Below are positions 19,007 to 27,973 of a stretch of DNA of 64,000 bases, piece after piece; positions within the stretch are counted from its first letter, which is position 1, and every line of letters starts with the position of its first letter. Source of the stretch: Tissierellales bacterium (GTDB lineage: Bacteria; Bacillota; Clostridia; Tissierellales; Tissierellaceae); assembly GCA_014360205.1 (NCBI GenBank), contig JACIXZ010000006.1, positions 62,001 to 126,000 of the forward strand, in the 5' to 3' direction. The notes under the pieces were generated by a model that saw nothing but the letters and a program-made list of their open reading frames with translations, ran no database searches and was not told where the DNA came from. A program made the translations under genes and the position numbers.

Positions 19007-19111
19007 ATGAGAAAAATACTTTTTTATACACCCATTATTAATATTTTTGCTTTGATATTAATTATATTTTTTCTAGTACGTTGGCTTATAAAAAGGCATA
19101 GAAATAATTGA
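19007..19111 (+). CDS. 34-residue single-helix membrane peptide (copy B)
   Basis: Homologue of the 14136-14243 peptide. It opens MRKILFYTPIIN, has one hydrophobic helix (about 9-27), and ends in a basic tail, KRHRNN. The ATG lies 6 bases after GAGGTG. Conservation between the two copies at the protein level, despite base changes, supports both being real genes. An ABC exporter-like gene starts about 210 bases downstream on the same strand. Function unknown: candidates are a secreted peptide, a small transporter partner, or a type I toxin-like peptide. Confidence 0.62.
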   Translation: MRKILFYTPIINIFALILIIFFLVRWLIKRHRNN

Positions 19112-19319
19112 AACATAATAATTCGCGAATAGATTTTTTAATATTTATTTTTATTTGCTATAAAACAAAAAACCATCAACTAATTCGTCAAATGTCAAGA
19201 GCTCCTATTTTGGCCGTGTTTTAAGGTTGTTGACTTTCCATTTATTTTTCATACAATGGTGTTTTATTTATTCGCTAAAAGCATAGATTCTATTGATGAT
19301 TTGATTGAGGAGTATAATA

Positions 19320-20786
19320 ATGTTCAAATTCATAAGATTTGTTTCTAAAAAGACACTAAATACATACATATTTATTAAAGCTGTATTGAAAGTTTACTAT
19401 TTAATTGCTCCATTGATTACAATGAAGTTTATTGACAGTGTTATGCAAAAGGATCTTGAACAACTAAAGTTTTTTGCTTTGTTAAACATATCTATTTTTT
19501 TAGTGGGGCAATATTTAGATTATTTATTAGATGTTTTTATGGGAAAAGCTTATAGTGAAAGCTACATCAATATTTTTAAAGAAATAAATTATAATCTTGA
19601 GAATTACAATTTAATAACTGAAAAATTAGATGAAGAAAAAATCAATCAAGAAATAGGACAAAATTTTGAACTGATCAAGCCTTTTATCTTTGAATATCCA
19701 ATAAATATAGTATTTTCTGTAATTACCATAATTTTGATTTTTTTAATTTCATTCCAATTGTCTCCTTTAATTGCAGTGTTGATGATAATAGTAGTTCCAG
19801 TGTCTGCTTACATATCGTATAAATATGGACGAATCATTTCAAATTATGCATCAGATCATCTAGAAGATATGGAAGAGGTTAAAGGGTACATGGTTGATCA
19901 ATATAAGCTTACAAAAGAAGAGCGGTTCTTAAATGTTAAGCAACTGACACCTTTGGATAAATTTTTCAATAGATTTTCAAATAATTTATTAAAAAAAACG
20001 AAGGCGGAAGCCTTTGTAAATAATATATTGATTTATGGGATGCTAAACGCTGCAATATTGGCAACAGGAATCTTATCTGGTTGGCTTGTATTCATTGATA
20101 AAATAACTATTGGAGTGTTTACTGCTTTTCAAATTTACATTTCTCAGTTTTGGACTCCCATCGAATTTCTATTTGAGGCTAGAAGTAATTATTTATCCGT
20201 AAAACCTGCCATAAATAATTTTCAAGAGTTTTTAAATCTATCTAAAATTGAACTATTCGACGAAAAAATTAACAATATAAAATTATTTAATTACGTTGGC
20301 TTGGATGAAAATGGAGTTGAACTTCATAATCCATTAACATTAAATTTGGAGCGCAATACTTTAAATGTGATAATGGGCGATAATGGTGTAGGGAAAACTA
20401 CATTAATAGAAGGAATACTAAATATAACGGATAGATATGAAGGCAAAATTTTAATAAATGATAAATCACCTGAAAAATTATCAAATGATATAGTATACAT
20501 ACCTGGCAATTCTTATATAAGTAAATATGGAATACTCAAAAATAGATATAATGGATCTTTGGGACAGAAAAAATTAGCACAAATAGAGTTAGCACTAAAA
20601 ACAGACAAATCGGTTTATATTTTTGATGAACCTACAAATTATTTAGATGTTAACAACAAAATCATAGTTTTAAATAAAATCAAGGATTTATTATCAATGA
20701 ATAAAATTGTCATTATTGTCACTCACGATGAATTAATAACTAAAAATGATAATATTAATTTAATAAAAATAGGTGCAAAGAGATAG
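19320..20786 (+). CDS. ABC exporter-like protein with a shortened ATPase domain
   Basis: A 488-residue fusion of a six-helix ABC exporter domain (about 10-290) and an ATPase domain. Walker A is GDNGVGKTT (about 353-361) and Walker B is YIFDEPTNYLD, with a Thr-His-Asp switch. The signature is degenerate (NGSLGQKK), and only about 53 residues separate it from the Walker lysine, against about 97 in the exporter at 38223. No Q-loop glutamine is evident, so the helical subdomain is largely missing. The ATG at 19320 follows TGAGGAG. It lies downstream of the 34-residue peptide gene. Confidence 0.78.
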   Translation: MFKFIRFVSKKTLNTYIFIKAVLKVYYLIAPLITMKFIDSVMQKDLEQLKFFALLNISIFLVGQYLDYLLDVFMGKAYSESYINIFKEINYNLENYNLITEKLDEEKINQEIGQNFELIKPFIFEYPINIVFSVITIILIFLISFQLSPLIAVLMIIVVPVSAYISYKYGRIISNYASDHLEDMEEVKGYMVDQYKLTKEERFLNVKQLTPLDKFFNRFSNNLLKKTKAEAFVNNILIYGMLNAAILATGILSGWLVFIDKITIGVFTAFQIYISQFWTPIEFLFEARSNYLSVKPAINNFQEFLNLSKIELFDEKINNIKLFNYVGLDENGVELHNPLTLNLERNTLNVIMGDNGVGKTTLIEGILNITDRYEGKILINDKSPEKLSNDIVYIPGNSYISKYGILKNRYNGSLGQKKLAQIELALKTDKSVYIFDEPTNYLDVNNKIIVLNKIKDLLSMNKIVIIVTHDELITKNDNINLIKIGAKR

Positions 20787-20962
20787 ATTTCAATCATGAA
20801 GCTGTATATTGAACACAGGTTGTATAAAAGAATTAACTTGCTCAATAGACAATTTACAATCATTAGGCGATACAAAAATAGCGTGACAATCTCAAATTAA
20901 TTGAATAATCTCTTTTGTTTTGGTATCATTATATTGCTTAAATCTAACTATAGGAGAGGGAT

Positions 20963-21592
20963 ATGGATATAATTAAAACTAAAGACTTAGTTTTTGAAGA
21001 TTTTATAAGATACCCAGATATTTATATCAAGAAAGGGAAAGTAGTTTTTCTAGTTGGAAGTTCAGGTAGCGGTAAAAGTACATTGTTAAAGTTATTCAAT
21101 GCGACTTTATCACCTAGTTCGGGTGCTATTTTTTACGAGGGGAAAAATATAGATGAAATAGACACGTTAAAACTCAGGCAAGAAGTACTATTAGTGGGGC
21201 AGTCGGTATATTTGTTTGATGGAAGTATAAAAGATAACTTCAACAGATTTTATTCATATAGAGAAATGAATATGCCAAACGAAGAAGAGATTAAATATTT
21301 TCTTTCAATATGCCAGCTTGATTTTCCACTTGAAACTCAGACTAGTATTCTTTCTGGTGGAGAAGCTCAAAGGCTTTATACTGCTATATTTTTGTCGTTT
21401 TTACCTAAGGTGATTATGCTTGATGAGCCAACTAGTGCATTGGATACGCAAAACGCAAAATCTTTATTGAGAGATATCATAAAACTTGCTAAAACCAAAG
21501 AGATGACTGTAATTGTGGTAAGTCACGATAAAAATCTTTCTGATGAGTTTGCAGAAGATATAATAGATATCGAAGGGAGTAAGACAATATGA
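20963..21592 (+). CDS. fetA: ABC transporter ATPase, FetA-like
   Basis: A 209-residue ATPase with Walker A GSSGSGKST, Q-loop LVGQ, signature LSGGEAQR, Walker B VIMLDEPTSALD and switch His in VVSHD. The next gene is a FetB/UPF0014 permease that overlaps by 4 bases, so this is the YbbL/FetA partner. In E. coli FetAB is linked to iron export and oxidative stress resistance. Start after GGAGAGGG. Confidence 0.87.
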   Translation: MDIIKTKDLVFEDFIRYPDIYIKKGKVVFLVGSSGSGKSTLLKLFNATLSPSSGAIFYEGKNIDEIDTLKLRQEVLLVGQSVYLFDGSIKDNFNRFYSYREMNMPNEEEIKYFLSICQLDFPLETQTSILSGGEAQRLYTAIFLSFLPKVIMLDEPTSALDTQNAKSLLRDIIKLAKTKEMTVIVVSHDKNLSDEFAEDIIDIEGSKTI

Positions 21593-22380
21593 CAAATGCT
21601 GGTATAGTTCAATTAAGTATTTTTCAGTTTTCACTGATATATCTATTGCTGATAGTGGTTTTAGCGATCATGAAGAAAGCAAATGTAAATCAAACAAAGC
21701 TTCTAATTGTCGCAAGTGTAAGAATGACTGTGCAATTGACACTAGCGGGTTTTGTTTTAACTTATATATTTGAAAATCCAAGCCCGTTGTTTACTAGTCT
21801 TTATTTGCTGACCATGACATTGTTTGCAATACACAGAGCATTATCGAAGAATAAATGGCTTAATAAGTCTTTTAAATGGGCAGTAGCTTTATCATTGGCT
21901 GGCTCAGGCTTAATCATCTTAGCATTTTTTGTGATAGTGGTTGTGAGAGTTGACTTTTTCAATCCTCAGTATACAATTCCTCTATCTGGGATGATAATGG
22001 GAAATGCTATGACTGGTGTAAATTTAGGGTTAAAGAGTTTTAAGGACAATTTCAGTTCTCAGAGAAAGCGAGTTGAAACTCTATTAAATTTAGGAGTAAA
22101 GCCTAAAAAGATACTCTTGCCATTTTCACAAAATGCTTTAGAAACAGCTCTACTTCCAACTTTAAACAATATGGTTGGAATGGGTATAATTTCACTTCCG
22201 GGGATGATGACAGGTCAAATTTTATCAGGTACAGCACCTACCACTGCGATTCTTTACCAAATAGCAATCATGATTGCCATAGCTACAGTAGTCTGTTTAG
22301 CTACTTTTTCCACACTCAATCTAGGAATTAGAACTCTTTATAATGATAGAAATCAAATTGAATTTTTACATGAGAATTAA
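21589..22380 (+). CDS. fetB: FetB-like (UPF0014) ABC permease
   Basis: A 263-residue integral membrane protein with about seven helices and the UPF0014 hallmarks SGMIMGNAMTGVNLGL and SLPGMMTGQILSG. It pairs with the upstream ATPase, to which it is translationally coupled (ATGA). A terminator shared with the convergent TldE-like gene follows. Confidence 0.9.
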   Translation: MTNAGIVQLSIFQFSLIYLLLIVVLAIMKKANVNQTKLLIVASVRMTVQLTLAGFVLTYIFENPSPLFTSLYLLTMTLFAIHRALSKNKWLNKSFKWAVALSLAGSGLIILAFFVIVVVRVDFFNPQYTIPLSGMIMGNAMTGVNLGLKSFKDNFSSQRKRVETLLNLGVKPKKILLPFSQNALETALLPTLNNMVGMGIISLPGMMTGQILSGTAPTTAILYQIAIMIAIATVVCLATFSTLNLGIRTLYNDRNQIEFLHEN

Positions 22381-22391
22381 AATAAATAATA

Positions 22392-22421
22392 AAAATCTCA
22401 GAGTGCTCTCTGAGATTTTTA
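22392..22421. terminator. bidirectional terminator between fetB and the TldE-like gene
   Basis: Perfect 13-bp stem AAAAATCTCAGAG / CTCTGAGATTTTT with a TGCT loop, with A/T runs on both sides. Confidence 0.9.
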
Positions 22422-22428
22422 TTGGTGA

Positions 22429-23661
22429 CTACAGCTTATCTACTTTCATATCCATTATCATATATTTGTCATTTGATAGTGCGCTACAATTGTCTTTGCT
22501 AACCCCTCTAAAAGAATTGCCAAACATATCAAATAAATGTGAAGAGATGTTTAATTCAGGGAGTCTGCCAATGAACTTCTCTCCATCGAATAGTAAAGCT
22601 AATTGAACTGGTGCTGCAAAATTTCCTTCAGGTGTAAAATCTCCACCAGATGTCATTAATACGAATACACCCATTTCTCCACCTAAAAGCTCTTTAGCAG
22701 TTTTTTCAGATTCTTTAACTTTAAACGCTGGTGTACCTAAAGTTGGGACACTGTCATATTCGCAAGTAGCTGACCCAGTCAATGGGAGATTATATTTTTG
22801 GGATACCCTCTTGTTTGTATACGGTGATATAACAACACCGTTTTCTATCAAAGAGTATCTATAGTTCTCGTTGACAACTCCTTCTGCATCAAAGAAAGGC
22901 ACAGGGAGATCTTTTGGATTGTTATTTTGATAAAGTGTAAAATTATCATTGAATACTTTCATTCCCATTTTCTGACTCAATAGTGAGCTTCCACTACCAA
23001 AATTATTACCGTCTAGAGCTTGCATGAATTTTAGAAATGGAACTTCCTCACTTGTTACAAATACAACTGGCAGAGTTTTTTTATTCGGGAGATCTACTTT
23101 GTTTTTATATGCATCTAAAATATGAAACATATCATTTAACGCTAAAGTGCGATCATATTTTCTTCCCTCAAAGCCAACAAAACCATCCATTATATTTAAT
23201 GAAGTCTTCTCTTTAAATATCAACCCAAGAGAGATAAATCTGTCTTTATGATATAGATCAAGGCCTTTTTCATTGATTAATTTTACACTGTAATCAGATA
23301 GATTGAATTTATGAGAGAAATAAAAGTCAGAATATTTTTCTCTTAAGACACTTAATATAGCTTCTAATTCATCTACCATCTTAGTTTCATCAAGTGTATT
23401 TGATGAATAATCTTCATATATTTTCTTATTAGTTTCGATTTCAAAATCATATGGTATTTTATTTTCCAGAGTTGATATCGCTTTATTTAATAAATCTGAT
23501 TCCTCAAAATTTCCTATTGCTCCTGCATATCCAATATATCCGTTATCATAAAGTCTTAGACCAGTTCTAGTTATATTTTTATTTCGAACTGAGTCAATTC
23601 TACTTTGGCTTACATTTAAAGATATTTCTTTTACATTAGTTATATATTTTTCCTTTATCAT
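22429..23661 (-). CDS. TldD/PmbA-family protein (TldE-like partner)
   Basis: A 410-residue member of the TldD/PmbA metalloprotease group. It lacks the HExxxH zinc motif and has the C-terminal PmbA features (VFVLMTSGGDFTPEGNF, GEKFIGRLPELN), so it is the non-catalytic TldE half. The TldD-like gene is directly upstream. In E. coli the heterodimer trims unfolded peptides and matures RiPPs. The ATG at 23661 has AGGTGG a few bases upstream; the GTG at 23673 is an alternative. Confidence 0.87.
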   Translation of the reverse strand: MIKEKYITNVKEISLNVSQSRIDSVRNKNITRTGLRLYDNGYIGYAGAIGNFEESDLLNKAISTLENKIPYDFEIETNKKIYEDYSSNTLDETKMVDELEAILSVLREKYSDFYFSHKFNLSDYSVKLINEKGLDLYHKDRFISLGLIFKEKTSLNIMDGFVGFEGRKYDRTLALNDMFHILDAYKNKVDLPNKKTLPVVFVTSEEVPFLKFMQALDGNNFGSGSSLLSQKMGMKVFNDNFTLYQNNNPKDLPVPFFDAEGVVNENYRYSLIENGVVISPYTNKRVSQKYNLPLTGSATCEYDSVPTLGTPAFKVKESEKTAKELLGGEMGVFVLMTSGGDFTPEGNFAAPVQLALLFDGEKFIGRLPELNISSHLFDMFGNSFRGVSKDNCSALSNDKYMIMDMKVDKL

Positions 23662-23673
23662 CTTTTTCACCAC

Positions 23674-25011
23674 CTATTGAATATTTAAAGACTTTACTCT
23701 TACAAAAGGACCACCAAAGCCAACAGGCAGAGGAAATTGCTCCATTTTTCCACATCCACCTAATATAAAGCTCATGATTTCAACTTCATTTGAAAGACCA
23801 TCTATTTCGTTTAGAGTTTTCATAACATTGCCAGTCACGACTGATATATTCACTGGTTCTGCAATTTTTCCATCTCTTATATAATATGCGAGCGATGGTG
23901 CAATCGTAAATGTGGACATTCCCGAACCATGTTTTATATCATCTATAAATATGCCATTTTTTACTTCACTAAACAATTCTTCTTTTGTCATATTTCCTTG
24001 TTCTATATAAGTGGTAGTCATTCTTACAATTGGCTCAAATTCAAAATTTACAGCTCTAGCATTTCCAGTTAAATCTTCATCAAGATAATATGCAGTATTT
24101 GTACTGTGAAGACGTCCACTTAGGAGCCCATTTTTTATGAGATAAGTTTTTTCAGCTCTTGTGCCTTCATCGTCATATGGCACATATCCGCTACCATCTA
24201 AATTGCCATCGTCGACTATATTTAAAAATTCTTTTCCTACAGTTTTTCCTATTGCCCACTCTTTTTTCATAGTTTCATCACCTATCATAAAGTCCGATTC
24301 ACTTTTATGTCCAAAACTCTCATGAGCAAACACACCTGCAGCAATAGGTGACAAAATGACAGTGTATTTTCCAGGTTCTACTGGTTTAGAGTTTATTAAG
24401 AAATCATGGCATTTTGATATAAATGACTTACATTCTTCTGTTTTTCCTCTTAGATCATTTATGTAATTTGAAGCTTTTTGAAAAGTTTCTGATAATAGTT
24501 TATCTCCTTTTACAAACTGCATTTTAATAGCTAAACCAGCTGTTTGGTTATCAAATTTAACTGATGAACCTTTGCTTGAGTAGAATTCCTTATATATTTT
24601 TCTATCTACATAATAAGCTTTCCAATGTTTTATAAATTCGTATTCTTTTAATACAGGAAAATATTCTTTGAGAAGATTTTGCTTTTCTTTTATACTGATT
24701 TTTTTTATATCGTTATGTTCAAATTTTAATAATTCGTCTTTATTCACTTGAAATTTTTTAACGACAGGATTTTCTTCAATTTGTTCATTTGGTTTTGCAT
24801 ATTGAGAGAGTAGATCAATTTCAGCTTGAATATCTTCGGCATTTGAAATAGAATTATAGTACCATTTCTCTCCATCAAATATCCTTATGAAAGCAGCTCT
24901 GTGAGTTCTTTCTTTTGATTCTTCAATTTCACCCATTGAGTAAATTATTTTAGTTTCGTAAACATCTTCAATCCGTACATCTGTGTATAAACCTTTGGGA
25001 AATTTAAACAT
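23674..25011 (-). CDS. TldD-family metalloprotease
   Basis: A 445-residue TldD. The catalytic zinc site is FAHESFGHKSESD (about 237-249). Other family blocks are VPYDDEGTRAEKTYLIKNG and GGCGKMEQFPLPVGFG. It forms a two-gene operon with the TldE-like partner, whose start lies within 13 bases of this stop. Its substrate is unknown; no RiPP precursor is adjacent. Confidence 0.9.
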   Translation of the reverse strand: MFKFPKGLYTDVRIEDVYETKIIYSMGEIEESKERTHRAAFIRIFDGEKWYYNSISNAEDIQAEIDLLSQYAKPNEQIEENPVVKKFQVNKDELLKFEHNDIKKISIKEKQNLLKEYFPVLKEYEFIKHWKAYYVDRKIYKEFYSSKGSSVKFDNQTAGLAIKMQFVKGDKLLSETFQKASNYINDLRGKTEECKSFISKCHDFLINSKPVEPGKYTVILSPIAAGVFAHESFGHKSESDFMIGDETMKKEWAIGKTVGKEFLNIVDDGNLDGSGYVPYDDEGTRAEKTYLIKNGLLSGRLHSTNTAYYLDEDLTGNARAVNFEFEPIVRMTTTYIEQGNMTKEELFSEVKNGIFIDDIKHGSGMSTFTIAPSLAYYIRDGKIAEPVNISVVTGNVMKTLNEIDGLSNEVEIMSFILGGCGKMEQFPLPVGFGGPFVRVKSLNIQ

Positions 25012-25160
25012 AAAAAAGCCCCCTTGCTCTTATTTTCAAATTAATTATATCACATTTGATTTTCTATATTGGTTAATACTTTAACTATTTTTAAAAATGT
25101 AATATAATTAAATCAACTTATGGGTCTATTGAATGCCCTACAACAGTTAGGAGGATTTAT

Positions 25161-25433
25161 ATGAAAGTAAAAGTGTGCATGGGATCAAATTGTACTTTGT
25201 TAGGAGCAATGAATCTATTAGATCAAATTGAGAGTTTAAGGGAATTGATTGAGGAAAACAAAGAATACAAAGATGAAGAGCTCGAAATCGAATCTATTAA
25301 GTGCTTGGGATATTGCAAAGAAACAGATGAAGATATTGCGCCTGTTGTCATAGTAGATGAAGATGTTATATTTAAAGCTACAGGACAAATTGTAATGGAA
25401 AAAATAATGGATAAGATGAGAATAAAATCATAA
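25161..25433 (+). CDS. thioredoxin-like [2Fe-2S] ferredoxin
   Basis: A 90-residue protein with the NuoE-like [2Fe-2S] cysteine pattern: CMGSNC near the start (Cys6 and Cys11) and CLGYC (about 52-56). Such small proteins pass electrons to or from hydrogenases and NADH-linked partners. The hydrogenase-like gene begins 26 bases downstream in the same direction. ATG after TTAGGAGG. Confidence 0.85.
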   Translation: MKVKVCMGSNCTLLGAMNLLDQIESLRELIEENKEYKDEELEIESIKCLGYCKETDEDIAPVVIVDEDVIFKATGQIVMEKIMDKMRIKS

Positions 25434-25459
25434 ATTTAATTGCGGAGGAATAGAAATAA

Positions 25460-26962
25460 ATGAAAGAAAGTTATGTTGACCTTATAAATATACGAAGAAA
25501 GGTCTTTGTAGAAATTGCAAAAATGGCATATGAGGACACAGATCTTAATGAATTAGAGAAAGCGGCTTACAACATTATACCTGGAGAAGTTGCAAAATAC
25601 AGGGAAAATATATTTAGAGAAAGAGCTGTAGTTGAAGAAAGGCTAAGACTTACTATGGGACTTAACGTAAGAAGTATGAGCGAGTTTACTAGAGTAACAG
25701 AGGGAATTGATGAGGTAAATGTCGATGAGACCAAGTTTATTCCTGATTTAGTGAATGTAATAACTTTTGCTTGTGAAGCATGTCCGACTAGAGCTCTTAA
25801 AGTCACGGATAATTGCAGAAAATGTCTTGCTCATCCTTGCACAAATGTTTGTCCTGTAAATGCAGTATCAATTGGGAAAGACAGGGCTATAATCGATCAA
25901 GACAAGTGCATAAAATGTGGTAGATGTAAAGAAGCTTGTCCATATAGCGCTATAGTCGAATATCAAAGACCTTGTGCCGCTGTTTGTGGAGTAAATGCTA
26001 TAGAGAGCGATCATTTAGGCAGGGCAAAGATTAATCAAGAAAAATGTGTATCCTGTGGGAGATGTATCATACAGTGTCCTTTTGGAGCAATAGCAGATAA
26101 ATCTCAAATCTATCAACTGGTAAAAGCTCTTAAGAAGAAGGGGAATATGTATGCTATGATAGCACCTTCATTTATTGGACAATTTGGTGCTTTGACTACA
26201 CCAGAGCAGATCGTAGAGGGCATAAAGAGGTTAGGATTTAAAGATGTGGTAGAAGTAAGTTTAGGCGCGGATATAACTACTTTACACGAGGCTAAGGAAT
26301 TTCTTCAAAAAGTTCCTAATGAAATACCTTTTATGGGGACTAGTTGCTGTAATTCATGGGCACTAATGGTAAAAAATAAATTTCCAGAGCAATATAAATA
26401 TATTTCAGATTCAGCTTCGCCGATGGTTGAAACTGCGAAGTACATAAAGAAAAATAACCCAGATGCGATTATAACATTCATAGGACCTTGCATATCAAAA
26501 AAATTGGAAGCACTGAGAGAAGAAGTAAAAGACTATGTCCATTTTGTAATTACATTTGAAGAATTAATGGGAATGTTTGTAGCTAAAAATATAGAGTTAT
26601 CTGAGATTGAAATATCTAAAGAAATACAGGATGCTTCAACGCTTGGAAGAGGGTATTCTGTAGCAGGAGGAGTTGCTGAGGCTGTTAAAAAAACAGCTCA
26701 AACTTTAGATCCATCGAGAGAAATAAATGTAGAATCAGCATCAAATCTAGCAGACTGTGTAAAGCTTATGTATCAAGCAAAAGCAGGTAAGAAAAATGGG
26801 TACTTATTGGAAGGAATGGCTTGCCCAGGTGGTTGTATAGCTGGACCGGGCACAATAGCATCAACTACTAGAGTTAGGAAAGCAGTTGAAGAATTTAAAA
26901 ATAAAGCTCATTACAAGACACCACTTGACAACGAATTAATTGATGAGGAATTAAAAAAATAA
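25460..26962 (+). CDS. [FeFe] hydrogenase, group B-like
   Basis: A 500-residue iron-sulfur protein. Residues about 105-206 hold several ferredoxin-type Cys clusters (CRKCLAHPCTNVCP, CIKCGRCKEACP, CVSCGRCIIQCP). The H-cluster domain follows, with TSCCNSW (Cys296/297), GPCISKKLE (Cys344) and EGMACPGGCIAG (Cys455/459). All four ligand cysteines and the proton-relay cysteine are present. Asn replaces the Pro that usually follows TSCC, and MACPGGC fits group B rather than the well-studied group A. It is likely an H2-evolving or ferredoxin-linked enzyme acting with the [2Fe-2S] protein upstream. Activity is not proven. Confidence 0.85.
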   Translation: MKESYVDLINIRRKVFVEIAKMAYEDTDLNELEKAAYNIIPGEVAKYRENIFRERAVVEERLRLTMGLNVRSMSEFTRVTEGIDEVNVDETKFIPDLVNVITFACEACPTRALKVTDNCRKCLAHPCTNVCPVNAVSIGKDRAIIDQDKCIKCGRCKEACPYSAIVEYQRPCAAVCGVNAIESDHLGRAKINQEKCVSCGRCIIQCPFGAIADKSQIYQLVKALKKKGNMYAMIAPSFIGQFGALTTPEQIVEGIKRLGFKDVVEVSLGADITTLHEAKEFLQKVPNEIPFMGTSCCNSWALMVKNKFPEQYKYISDSASPMVETAKYIKKNNPDAIITFIGPCISKKLEALREEVKDYVHFVITFEELMGMFVAKNIELSEIEISKEIQDASTLGRGYSVAGGVAEAVKKTAQTLDPSREINVESASNLADCVKLMYQAKAGKKNGYLLEGMACPGGCIAGPGTIASTTRVRKAVEEFKNKAHYKTPLDNELIDEELKK

Positions 26963-26976
26963 AACATGAAATTTAT

Positions 26977-27032
26977 GAATACCTTCAAGTAAATAGTCTA
27001 GTTGAATTTAGATTATATACTTGAAGGTATTC
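26977..27032 (+). terminator. large hairpin after the hydrogenase gene
   Basis: Perfect 15-bp arms, GAATACCTTCAAGTA at 26977-26991 and its complement at 27018-27032, around a 26-base loop, then TTTAATATATAATTTTTTT. Probably a terminator, though the loop is long. Confidence 0.65.
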
Positions 27033-27040
27033 TTTAATAT

Positions 27041-27973
27041 ATAATTTTTTTAATGAGCATTTTCCCTTGAAAATAATAATAGTATTAAATCAGTCTATGT
27101 GTTTATTTTGTGATCATGTATTTTTATTTTTTCATGAGTGTAAGTCCGTCATATAAAAGAAATTGCCTTAATTCTATTCAGGATAGGATACAATTATTTC
27201 AAGATTAGATTTTGCATCTTCTATAATTGAAGGATCGTCTATTCCACACTCTTTAAAGGATTTTTCAATTATTGAATCAATATTAGCTTCATAATCTTTA
27301 TCTACTAATATATATTTCCTAATCGTTCTAAATATTTTAAATATTTCTTCATCACTATAATCATCAGTTAAAAAGTCATAATTACCAATTGAAAGACCAG
27401 AAATATTATTCACTTGTTTTTTAAATAACATCCATTTATTATCAAGTAAGACCACAATATCATCTTCATACTGTGCATACTTAGCACCCTTAATTTCAAA
27501 ATTTGCTTGCCCATTCTCAGTTGGAACTCTATCTCCCTCCACAGTTGATTCAACCTTTCCCAAGATGTCACTCTTATCAATTTCGATTGGAACTTCATAT
27601 CCCATATACACGTATATATCATCATTTACCATAATCAAACCATCGAAATTTTCATCCGGCGGTTCCGTTTGAATATTACTGCAACCTGTCATAAATATTA
27701 CTATGTAGATAAAAAATATAGCAAATAAATTAAGCTTTTTCATAATATCACTCCTACTATTTTTAATCTCAATCACTGTAAATTTCAAAACTTACCTGTG
27801 CCTAGATTTAATAAATTGGGTGTTCTTCTTTACCAAAATAACTCTTCTCTACCAATGGTTTATGATGGTATTTGTAAAGAAAATATAATTAATTGATTAA
27901 TCGCAAAATCTATTAATTTTTAATTTTAGCTATAAATAACTCTAAATAACTTTTTTAATGAGCATTTTCCCTT
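27041..27973 (-). repeat. duplicated lipoprotein cassette, locus A
   Basis: Contains the lipoprotein gene, its downstream tail, and a short transposase remnant (about 27785-27862), all also present at 35110-36000 in the opposite orientation. It is bounded by a 23-bp direct repeat: bases 27951-27973, at the 3' end of the HD-domain gene, are repeated exactly at 27046-27068. The HD gene tail is therefore duplicated on the far side of the cassette. Confidence 0.8.
27174..27743 (-). CDS. putative lipoprotein, copy A of a duplicated pair
   Basis: A 189-residue secreted lipoprotein: short basic start, hydrophobic helix, lipobox-like FMTGC (Cys about 21), then an acidic domain. Its copy at 35130-35699 differs at only three residues that I can see (D/N, V/I, A/S). 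No family is recognised. The chosen ATG has AGTAGGAG upstream; a longer frame exists but lacks conservation with copy B. It sits between the HD gene and the hydrogenase terminator in the locus A cassette. Confidence 0.75.
   Translation of the reverse strand: MKKLNLFAIFFIYIVIFMTGCSNIQTEPPDENFDGLIMVNDDIYVYMGYEVPIEIDKSDILGKVESTVEGDRVPTENGQANFEIKGAKYAQYEDDIVVLLDNKWMLFKKQVNNISGLSIGNYDFLTDDYSDEEIFKIFRTIRKYILVDKDYEANIDSIIEKSFKECGIDDPSIIEDAKSNLEIIVSYPE

Noticed and set aside
22429-25011. TldD/TldE pair as part of a RiPP maturation cluster
   Set aside because: No short precursor, no radical SAM or cyclodehydratase gene nearby; TldD/E pairs are also common as housekeeping genes.
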